From JANYJA01 sp038229055 (GTDB taxonomy: Bacteria; Acidobacteriota; Terriglobia; Bryobacterales; Bryobacteraceae), in the NCBI GenBank assembly GCA_038229055.1, contig JBBROU010000007.1, forward strand, positions 1 through 64,000: a DNA stretch of 64,000 nucleotides, in the 5' to 3' direction. The translations under genes and the position numbers were made by a program. Each line of letters begins with the position of its first letter. Position 1 is the stretch's first letter. Of this stretch, positions 1 to 6,366 are shown piece after piece. The notes under the pieces are model-generated. The model searched no databases. It was not told where the DNA came from and saw nothing but the letters and a program-made list of their open reading frames with translations.

Positions 1-764
1 CCTTTGGCGAGGAGGGCGGATTCGAGGCGGCGCAGATCGTTATTGGAAGCGAGCGCGGATTCCACGGCCTGTTTTTCGGTGGCGGGCGTCGCGACGGGAG
101 CGCGCTCGTCAGCGGCGGTGCGCACGCGGTCGTCGGGAGTATAGCCGAGAACGACGGCGAGTGAGCGCTCGGCGAAATCCCGATCGCTGAAGAAAGCTTC
201 GGCACGCTGACGGGCGCGCATGGTATTGAGGGCCGCGCGCTTGGTCTCGATGGGCAGATCGCGGCCTTCGGCGACGCGGTTGCGCACGGTTTCGGTGACC
301 TTCTCCAGGCTGTCGACGGCTTTGGCGGTGGTTTCGCTCAGGCGGCGGGCGCGATCGGCATCGAGGTAGAGGGAGGCGGTGCGAAAAGCAATTTCATCGC
401 GTTTGGAGCCGGTGGCGAACCCGGCGGTGCGCGCATTCTGGCGGGCTTGGGCAACGAAGTAACTCTGCTGCCGGTTGAATAGCGATTGGGAGGCGCGGGC
501 CTGGAAGACAGACGGGCCGGTGCCTTCGCCGCTAAAGGGGAAACCGTTGTTGTAGGCCAGGCCGCTGCCGATGCCGACGCGCGTGGTGAACGGGTCGCGA
601 GCGAGGCGGACGCCTTCGAAAGCGCGCTGTTCGTCGAGACGCGCGAGGGCGATATCGGGATTTTCCTTGAGTGCCCGATCGACTGCCTGCTTCAGAGTGA
701 GGGTGTAGATTTCGGCTTGGAGCGAGGCCGCACAGATCAGCAGAGGGAGGAAGCGAACCGTCAT
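1..764 (-). CDS. TolC-family outer membrane efflux protein, N-terminal part (C-terminus beyond left edge)
   Basis: Read on the minus strand from ATG at 764, the frame stays open to the window edge (254 codons). It begins with a short signal peptide (MTVRFLPLLICAASLQA), then the typical TolC opening LTLKQAVDRALKENPDIALA, a glycine/tyrosine-rich beta segment, and helical repeats ending near NNDLRRLESALLAK. TolC-type proteins are trimeric outer-membrane ducts for tripartite efflux or type I export. The gene is divergent from the ABC transporter/TetR operon across a 79-base gap that holds a palindrome, so it is probably the outer-membrane partner of that pump and under the same repressor (inference). 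The length of the missing part cannot be judged. Confidence 0.85.
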   Translation of the reverse strand, partial: MTVRFLPLLICAASLQAEIYTLTLKQAVDRALKENPDIALARLDEQRAFEGVRLARDPFTTRVGIGSGLAYNNGFPFSGEGTGPSVFQARASQSLFNRQQSYFVAQARQNARTAGFATGSKRDEIAFRTASLYLDADRARRLSETTAKAVDSLEKVTETVRNRVAEGRDLPIETKRAALNTMRARQRAEAFFSDRDFAERSLAVVLGYTPDDRVRTAADERAPVATPATEKQAVESALASNNDLRRLESALLAK

Positions 765-796
765 CTCCGCATTGTAGCGACCGGGGAAAATTTCTA

Positions 797-825
797 TTGA
801 CTAACTAAACTGAACCGTTTAGTAT
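797..825 (+). promoter_or_regulatory. Promoter with palindromic operator, probable TetR binding site
   Basis: TTGACT (797-802) and TAGTAT (820-825) are 17 bases apart and fit a sigma70-like promoter firing toward the ABC ATPase start at 844. A perfect inverted repeat, ACTAAAC (804-810) and GTTTAGT (817-823) with a 6-base spacer, lies between and partly over the -10 element. This is the classical position for a repressor operator. The TetR protein at the end of the same operon is the obvious candidate ligand-responsive repressor (inference). The site could also control the divergent TolC-like gene. Confidence 0.65.
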
Positions 826-843
826 TGCATCCTAGGCGTTTTT

Positions 844-1629
844 ATGATTCGTGTGCAAAATCTGGTGAAGACTTTCGGCGATTTCAAGGCGGTGGACAAT
901 ATCTCGTTCGGAGTTCACAAAGCTGAAATCTTCGCGTTCCTCGGTCCAAACGGCGCGGGCAAGACCACCACCATCAAGATGCTGACGACGTTGATGACCC
1001 CGAACAGCGGAGCGATCACGATCGACGGACTCGATCCGGCGAAGCATCAATCGGAGGTGCGGAGGCGGTTCGGAATCGTATTTCAGGACCCGAGCCTCGA
1101 TGGCGATTTAACGGCGTACGAGAACATGGAGATCCACGGGGTGCTGTATCACGTGCCAAAGCGCGCGCGGGTGGAACGGATTCAGCGTTTGATGACGCTA
1201 TTCGAGTTGTGGGAACGGCGCGGTTCCCCGGTGAAGGAGTTCTCGGGCGGGATGAAGCGGCGGCTCGAGATTGCGCGCGGGTTTCTGCACACGCCGAAGA
1301 TTCTGTTTCTGGATGAGCCGACGCTGGGCCTCGATCCGCAGAGCCGGAACCAGCTCTGGACGCACGTGAAGCATCTGAACGAGACCGAGGGCGTGACGGT
1401 GTTTCTGACGACGCACTATATGGATGAAGCGGAACGGGTGGCGCAGCGGATCGCGGTGATCGACCACGGGAAAATCGTCGCTCAAGGCACGCCGGCGGAG
1501 TTGAAGCAGCAGACGAACTCGGAGTCGCTGGAGGACGCGTTTCTGGCGCTGACGGGGTCGACGGTGCGCGACGAGAGCGCGAATTCCGCGGATCAGATGC
1601 GGCAATTCGTGAAGATGTGGAGGCGATAA
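844..1629 (+). CDS. ABC transporter ATP-binding protein, DrrA-like drug/antibiotic export type
   Basis: 261-aa cytoplasmic ATPase that powers an ABC-2 exporter. Visible motifs: Walker A GPNGAGKTTT near residue 37, signature FSGGMKRRLEIARG near 135, Walker B ILFLDEPTLGLD near 155, and a switch histidine in LTTHYMDEAERV. The pattern FQDPSLDGDLTAYENM after the Q-loop and the C-terminal SLEDAFLALTG match the daunorubicin-resistance (DrrA) ATPase family. It is followed after 1 base by the permease gene and then by a TetR gene, so all three are one transcript, controlled by the operator at 804-823. The substrate is unknown; drug or lipid-like compounds are usual. Confidence 0.95.
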   Translation: MIRVQNLVKTFGDFKAVDNISFGVHKAEIFAFLGPNGAGKTTTIKMLTTLMTPNSGAITIDGLDPAKHQSEVRRRFGIVFQDPSLDGDLTAYENMEIHGVLYHVPKRARVERIQRLMTLFELWERRGSPVKEFSGGMKRRLEIARGFLHTPKILFLDEPTLGLDPQSRNQLWTHVKHLNETEGVTVFLTTHYMDEAERVAQRIAVIDHGKIVAQGTPAELKQQTNSESLEDAFLALTGSTVRDESANSADQMRQFVKMWRR

Positions 1630-1630
1630 G

Positions 1631-2377
1631 ATGGCGGCAATCTACGTTCTGTGGCTGCGGGAACTGAAACGATACAGCCGTTCGCGCGCGCAGATTGTGG
1701 CATCGCTGGGGCAGCCGCTGCTGTACTTACTGGTGCTGGGCTTCGGGCTGGGGCCGGTGTTTCAGAAGTCGGGCAACGGAAGCTATCTGCAGTTCGTGGC
1801 GCCGGGCGTGATCGGGATGACGATTCTGTTCTCGTCGGTGTTTTCGGGAATGGGAGTCTTGTGGGACCGGCAATTCGGATTTTTGAAGGAGACGCTGGTG
1901 GCTCCGGTGCCGCGGTGGCAGGTTATGATCGGGCGCACGATGGGCGGGGCGACGGTCGCGGTGATTCAGGGCACGCTGGTGATGCTGGTGTGCGTGGTGG
2001 CGGGATTCCGTCCGGTGAGCCTGGTGAGCGCGCCCGGAGGATTTGTGTTTATGCTGTTGATCGCGATGGCGTTTGCATCAATGGGGACCGCGATCGGGTC
2101 GTTGCTGAAGGATATGCAGGGGTTCCAGTTGATCATGAACTTCCTGGTGATGCCGATTTTCTTTCTATCGGGCGCGCTGTTTCCGTTGAAGAATCTGCCG
2201 GCCGCGCTTTCGGTGTTGACGCATTTGGATCCGCTCTCATATGGCGTGGACGGGCTGCGAGGCACGCTGATTCATGGATCGTATTTCGGGTTGATGCTGG
2301 ACGGCGGAGTTTTGTGTCTGGCGGCGGCGGTGTTCTTGAGTATTGGCACTTACTTCTTTTCACGGATTGAGATTTGA
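1631..2377 (+). CDS. ABC-2 type permease, DrrB-like
   Basis: 248-aa integral membrane partner of the preceding ATPase. It shows six hydrophobic segments and the ABC-2 pattern: an N-terminal cytoplasmic stretch LWLRELKRYSRSRAQI, a central FLKETLVAPVPRWQVMIGR segment, and the membrane motif NFLVMPIFFLSGALFPL before LDPLSYGVDGLRG. This last pair is characteristic of the daunorubicin/NodJ-type permeases. Its stop codon overlaps the TTG start of the TetR gene by 4 bases (TTGA), implying translational coupling. With the ATPase it should form a homodimeric-membrane, two-subunit exporter. Confidence 0.94.
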   Translation: MAAIYVLWLRELKRYSRSRAQIVASLGQPLLYLLVLGFGLGPVFQKSGNGSYLQFVAPGVIGMTILFSSVFSGMGVLWDRQFGFLKETLVAPVPRWQVMIGRTMGGATVAVIQGTLVMLVCVVAGFRPVSLVSAPGGFVFMLLIAMAFASMGTAIGSLLKDMQGFQLIMNFLVMPIFFLSGALFPLKNLPAALSVLTHLDPLSYGVDGLRGTLIHGSYFGLMLDGGVLCLAAAVFLSIGTYFFSRIEI

Positions 2378-3090
2378 GTCGTAAGGGGAAGTCCGCGGAG
2401 GGGAGATTGCAGCGCCCGCGCAGCCGGGTGGCGCACGACAAAGTGCTGGATGCGGCGGTGGAGTTGTTTGCGGAGCGGGGTCTTTACGGAACGAGCATCG
2501 ACGCGATCGCGTCGGCATCGGGCGTCAGCAAGGCGACGATTTATAAGCACTGGGCGGACAAGGATGCGCTCTGCCTGGAAGCGATCGGGCGCGTGCATGG
2601 GCTCGACCGCGAGCGCGCCATAATCGACTCGGGGGATCTGCAACAGGACATCGTCGACTTTCTGAATCACAAGCCTCCGGCGGAGCTTGCCGAGTTGCGC
2701 GACCGGCTGATGCCGCACATGATCGCGTATGCGGCGCGCAATGTGGAATTCGGAATTGCGTGGAGGTCGCGACTGATGCAACCGGGGCGTGAGCACGCGA
2801 TGGAACTGATGCGGCGCGGGATTGCGCGGGGGCAATTTCCGAAGGATCTGGATATGACCTTGGGCCTGGCGTTACTGATCGGGCCGATGATGTACCGGCA
2901 CGTTTTCCGCGACATCGCGCCGCAGCCGGAGAATTTGGCGGAAGGCGTGGCGAAGGCGTTCTGGAGAGCGTTCGCGGTGGGGGATGCGGGTTCGGCGAAG
3001 AAGAAGAGTGCGGGTGGCGGGAAGAAAGCGGGCAGGACTGGCGGAGCTCTCCGCGGAGCTGATCTAAGGGAACACGAAAAACGCCCTTAA
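2374..3090 (+). CDS. TetR-family transcriptional repressor with unusual C-terminal tail
   Basis: 238 aa from a TTG start that overlaps the permease stop. The N-terminal DNA-binding domain is clear: DKVLDAAVELFAERGLYGTS, then the helix-turn-helix IDAIASASGVSKATIYKHWADKDAL. A ligand-binding helical domain follows up to about residue 205. The last 30 or so residues are lysine/glycine-rich (AKKKSAGGGKKAGRTGG) and the very end is read antisense to the conserved 3' part of the decayed ART-like gene on the other strand, so the natural stop was probably lost. It most likely represses its own operon through the palindrome at 804-823, and the efflux substrate would be the inducer (inference). Confidence 0.92.
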   Translation: MSRKGKSAEGRLQRPRSRVAHDKVLDAAVELFAERGLYGTSIDAIASASGVSKATIYKHWADKDALCLEAIGRVHGLDRERAIIDSGDLQQDIVDFLNHKPPAELAELRDRLMPHMIAYAARNVEFGIAWRSRLMQPGREHAMELMRRGIARGQFPKDLDMTLGLALLIGPMMYRHVFRDIAPQPENLAEGVAKAFWRAFAVGDAGSAKKKSAGGGKKAGRTGGALRGADLREHEKRP

Positions 3091-3525
3091 TGCACCGGGG
3101 ATTTCTAACGGCCACTTGGATGTGCGTTTTCTCGGCGAATCCGGCACCCGGGTAGACGGGCAATCCTTCCGTGAAGATGTTTTGGGCAGATCCAGATCGG
3201 CAGCGCGACTGACTTCCACTAAGCTCCGATACGCGATGCGTACCCAATCCACGCCGCTTGAGGTTGTTAAGTCGAGGCACAAGCCCAACTCGATGACGGC
3301 GCCGATGACAAAGGGCTTTGCGATGCCGGACCCGTGGCGTCTTGACGCCTCTTGCGCGAAGTCGAATCCGCGCTGCGGGTTGGACTCCCAGAAATAAATT
3401 CCAGGACCAAGCCAATCGTAATCGTTATCGCTTAGCTTGAACGGCGCACCAGCTAGCAAGCGTTCTCCGACGTGAAGATCGCATCCGTGATAACCGAGAA
3501 TGAAACTGGAGGATAAGCTGTGCAA
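3064..3525 (-). pseudogene. Degraded ADP-ribosyltransferase-like toxin-type protein (internal deletion plus frameshift)
   Basis: The open frame (TTG start at 3525) begins with a well-conserved N-terminus: GYHGCDLHVGERLLAG, NDYDWLGPGIYFWESNPQRG and LGLCLDLTTSSGVDWVRIAY. I recognise this as a widespread bacterial family of about 220-250 aa; the YHG and IYFW blocks resemble the H-Y elements of ART folds such as DUF3990 (inference). After about residue 110 the frame is wrong. The conserved C-terminal block appears in the next frame at about 3060-3190 as FTEGLPVYPGAGFAEKTHIQ followed by VAVRNPRCIKGVFRVP. A middle segment of roughly 35-45 residues that I expect in the family is also missing. The gene is therefore broken. 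It lies 5 bases after a small partner gene that is broken too. Confidence 0.75.
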
Positions 3526-3530
3526 TCGGT

Positions 3531-3720
3531 CTAGCTATAACGTTTGGTTAGCTTGCCGGATTTGGTATGGATGCCTTCAGCTACCCAGAACTTGACGGGC
3601 ACTCGCTTTGGATTTTGTTGCACGGGCGGTGAAAGCTTTGGCTGCCTTGCGAAATCGCTCGACGGCCTGAGGAGTGCTTAGATCGCCGGCGGCGGGAGAT
3701 TGAGAGGCTCTGCCGTTCAC
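3531..3720 (-). pseudogene. Small partner/antitoxin-like gene with a one-base frameshift
   Basis: Read from GTG at 3720: NGRASQSPAAGDLSTPQAVE, RFRKAAKAFTARATKSKASA and RQVL, after which the frame hits a stop at 3577. Shifting by one base restores VAEGIHTKSGKLTKRYS and a TAG at 3531-3533. The join reads QVL|VAEGIHTKSGKLTK if one G is removed from a GGG run near 3586. The ending TKSGKLTKRY is typical of a small protein family that I recall next to the YHGCD-type proteins. The 5-base gap to the ART-like gene supports a former two-gene operon. It is either a true pseudogene, a sequencing error in a G run, or, less likely, a frameshift-regulated gene. Confidence 0.65.
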
Positions 3721-3830
3721 AAGGCTAGAATAGCATCTCAGTTGTGTCTCTGTTCGCTTCCATACGGCCCCACTATCTTTCACGTGTGCGGCGCAAGTTG
3801 GAGACGCTATACTCACGGCGGAGGATCACC

Positions 3831-4115
3831 ATGAGACCGACAATTCTAGCCTTGGTGCTAACTTCGCTGACTCTACCGATCACGTTTGGACAGACTTCGG
3901 CGGGCTCCGGTGGGGCCGCCCAAAATTCGGCCACATCGAGCACCAAACATCATAAGAAACATAAGAGTAAATCGGCTGGCAACGCAACGAGCGCGGATGC
4001 CGCGGCGGCTCATGTCACAAAGAAGAGTAAGACGGATCGCCCGTCCGGGGACACCACAGGGACGGATGCTAGCGAAGCCACGCACAGCACCAAGACTGCG
4101 CCGTTGAAGCCCTGA
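3831..4115 (+). CDS. Small secreted lysine/histidine- and serine/threonine-rich protein
   Basis: 94 aa from ATG 3831, chosen because a GGAGG-type ribosome site lies just upstream and the frame opens with a signal peptide (MRPTILALVLTSLTLPITFG, cleavage probably before Q). The mature part is low complexity: KHHKKHKSKS, AADAAAAHVTKKSKTD and a Ser/Thr/Ala-rich end finishing in KTAPLKP. No enzyme motif is visible. Similar short basic exported proteins are common in acidobacterial genomes, but the function is unknown. It stands alone between the decayed pair and a small minus-strand gene. Confidence 0.6.
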   Translation: MRPTILALVLTSLTLPITFGQTSAGSGGAAQNSATSSTKHHKKHKSKSAGNATSADAAAAHVTKKSKTDRPSGDTTGTDASEATHSTKTAPLKP

Positions 4116-4146
4116 TCGTTGTCGGCACAGAAGCAAACGCGGAACG

Positions 4147-4347
4147 CTAGCTGGCTATTGGTTGTTCCAGGCTACTGCTCAAGTACTCCAAGATTTCGCG
4201 CTCGCGCTGCTGAATTTCGGGTAGTATCGGTTGGGCGAGCCGTAGATAATCCCCCGGCGGACGCACCATGCGCGTCTCCAGCAAAATTCTGCTTAGATTA
4301 CCTACACACTGCTGCGCAAGCAGCATCTGATCGTCTGTCTCGATCAC
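4147..4347 (-). CDS. Small hypothetical protein, predicted helical
   Basis: 66 aa from a GTG at 4347 with GGAG about 7 bases upstream. The composition is protein-like and helical: MIETDDQMLLAQQCVGNLSR then ILLETRMVRPPGDYLRLAQP and an acidic C-terminus EIQQREREILEYLSSSL. No known domain was recognised. It sits 36 bases upstream of the reading end of pepA's neighbour region, on the same strand as the preceding pepA and smpB, so it could be the last gene of that transcript. The even spacing of hydrophobic residues argues for a real gene, but the evidence is modest. Confidence 0.5.
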   Translation of the reverse strand: MIETDDQMLLAQQCVGNLSRILLETRMVRPPGDYLRLAQPILPEIQQREREILEYLSSSLEQPIAS

Positions 4348-4383
4348 GCTAGCTCCAGTTCTACGATACCGATGGGGGTGCCT

Positions 4384-5835
4384 TCAGTCGTGCCAGGTCA
4401 TGGCTAAATTCACGAAGCTGCGCAATGGGGTGCCGGTGGGGCCTTTGGCCATGTGCGGCTTGGCGTCGTCGAGCCAGGCGGTGCCGGCGATGTCGAGGTG
4501 CACCCAGGGGGTTCCGTCGGTGAACTCGCGCAGGAACATCGCGGCCGTGATGGCTCCGCCGTAACGGGCTCCGCTGATGTTAGGAATGTCGGCGAAGTCG
4601 CTCTTCAGCATGGCGCGGTATTCCTCGTCCATCGGCATCGCCCACATCTTTTCGCCTTCGGCTTTGGCGGCGCGGAGCCAGCGCTGCTGGAGGCTTTCAT
4701 CATTCGAGAAGACGCCCGCGTTGATGGTGCCGAGGGCGACGGCGACGGCCCCGGTTAGCGTTGCGGCGTCGACGAGATGAGTGCAGCCGAGTTGCTTGGC
4801 ATAGGTCATGGCGTCGGCGAGAATCAGGCGGCCCTCGGCGTCGGTATTGAGGACCTCGATGGTCTTGCCAGACATCGACTTGACGATGTCGCCGGGGCGC
4901 TGGGCGCGGCTGCCGGGCATGTTTTCCACGGTCGGGATGAGCGCCGTCACGGGGATGTGCGGCTTCAACTGCGCGATGGCTTGCATGGCTCCGAGCACGG
5001 CGGCGCCGCCGGCCATGTCGTACTTCATCTTGTCCATGTTGTCCGAAGGCTTGATGGAGATTCCGCCGGTGTCGAACGTAACGCCTTTGCCGATGAGGGC
5101 GAGGTGCGCCTTCGACTTTGATGCCTGCGCGGGTTTGTAATGGAGCACGATGAGAGCCGGCGGCGCGTCGCTGCCCATGGCAACGCCGAGCAGGGCGCCC
5201 ATGCCGAGCTCTTTCATGCGCGGCTCTTCGAGGATGTCGCACTCCAGGCCGTACTGCGCGGCCATTTTGCGCGCGGTATCGGCGAGCGCCAGGGGAGTCA
5301 GCTTGTTGGGCGGCTCATTGGCGACCTCGCGGGCATAATTTTGAGCGTCGCCGAGGATGCGGCCTTTTTCTAGCGCCGCGGCGAGCTCGCCGCTGTCGGG
5401 AACTGCCAGGGCGAAGCGTTCGACGGGCTTGAGGGTACGCTCGCTCTTGTTATGATCGGGCTCGAAATCGCCGAGGAGGGCGCCCTCGACGGCGGCGCTG
5501 ACGAACTCAGGGGCGGCGAACCGGTCGAGAACGAGGGTGATTTTGCGCGACGCCTTTTTGAGATGGCGGACGGCAATGGCGACGGACTTGCGCATCTCAG
5601 CGGTATCGAACTTTTCGGCCTTCCCCGCTCCGACGATGGCGACGCGGGTGGCGGCGAAATCGGGGACGTGGTGGAGGACGGTGATCTCACCGGATTTGCC
5701 GCAGATCTCGCCGCAATCGCGGAGAGCCTGATAGCGCTCGCCGCCGATGGGGCTGGGGAGGCCTTCGAATTCAAAGAAGACTAACGCGTCGGCCGCCGCC
5801 TGGGCAATAGGCCCGGTTTCCAGAACGATTTCCAT
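4384..5835 (-). CDS. pepA: Leucyl aminopeptidase, M17 family
   Basis: 483 aa, the usual length of the family. It removes N-terminal residues from peptides in the cytosol using two metal ions. The C-terminal catalytic half carries the signature NTDAEGRLILAD near residue 325 and the metal/lysine segment GKGVTFDTGGISIKPS near 245, with the later DAATLTGA and MPMDEEY segments also present. The N-terminal half is the less conserved hexamer-building domain. It follows smpB by 9 bases on the same strand, so the two are probably co-transcribed. All expected active-site segments are visible, so it should be functional. Confidence 0.95.
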   Translation of the reverse strand: MEIVLETGPIAQAAADALVFFEFEGLPSPIGGERYQALRDCGEICGKSGEITVLHHVPDFAATRVAIVGAGKAEKFDTAEMRKSVAIAVRHLKKASRKITLVLDRFAAPEFVSAAVEGALLGDFEPDHNKSERTLKPVERFALAVPDSGELAAALEKGRILGDAQNYAREVANEPPNKLTPLALADTARKMAAQYGLECDILEEPRMKELGMGALLGVAMGSDAPPALIVLHYKPAQASKSKAHLALIGKGVTFDTGGISIKPSDNMDKMKYDMAGGAAVLGAMQAIAQLKPHIPVTALIPTVENMPGSRAQRPGDIVKSMSGKTIEVLNTDAEGRLILADAMTYAKQLGCTHLVDAATLTGAVAVALGTINAGVFSNDESLQQRWLRAAKAEGEKMWAMPMDEEYRAMLKSDFADIPNISGARYGGAITAAMFLREFTDGTPWVHLDIAGTAWLDDAKPHMAKGPTGTPLRSFVNLAMTWHD

Positions 5836-5844
5836 GATATTTGA

Positions 5845-6321
5845 TTATCCTCGCGCCTTGCGATCGCGGATGGCGGCGCGGGCTTCCGCTTCAGCGGTTT
5901 TGGCGCGCTCAGTCTCGCGTTTGTCGTGCAGTTTCTTGCCGCGGCCGACGGCGAATTCCACCTTGAGCTTGCCCTTTTTGAGATAGACCTTGGTGGGGAC
6001 GAGCGCCAGGCCCTTTTCGCGGGTGATGCCGAGCAGCTTATCGATCTCGCGGCGGTGCAGCAATAGCTTGCGGCTGCGCACAGGCACGTGGTTTTCGCGG
6101 TTGCCATGCGAGTACTCGCTGATGTGGGCGTTGTTGAGCCAGGCCTCGTTCTTTTCGACCGAGGCATAGCTCTCGCGAAGCTGCATTTTCCCGGCCTTGA
6201 TGGCTTTGACCTCGGTGCCCGTGAGGACCATACCGGCTTCGAACTTTTCAAGGAGGAAGTAATTGTGCCCGGCGGCGCGATTTTCGCTTAAGATTTTGAA
6301 TTCGGGATACTTATCGGCCAA
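5845..6321 (-). CDS. smpB: SsrA-binding protein SmpB
   Basis: 158 aa, normal size. SmpB binds tmRNA and brings it to stalled ribosomes for trans-translation. The family hallmarks are visible: NRAAGHNYFLLEKFEAGMVL then TGTEVKAIKAGKMQLRESYA, SRKLLLHRREIDKL, and the basic C-terminal tail GRGKKLHDKRETERAKTAEA. The start is TTG at 6321 (LADKYPEF), since no ATG or GTG gives a better N-terminus. The ssrA (tmRNA) gene itself was not seen in the window. The gene lies just upstream of pepA and is divergent from the secretin gene. Confidence 0.96.
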   Translation of the reverse strand: MADKYPEFKILSENRAAGHNYFLLEKFEAGMVLTGTEVKAIKAGKMQLRESYASVEKNEAWLNNAHISEYSHGNRENHVPVRSRKLLLHRREIDKLLGITREKGLALVPTKVYLKKGKLKVEFAVGRGKKLHDKRETERAKTAEAEARAAIRDRKARG

Positions 6322-6366
6322 CTTTTGCTCTCAACGCGCACCAGCAGTGCAGCGTCAGTAAATTAG

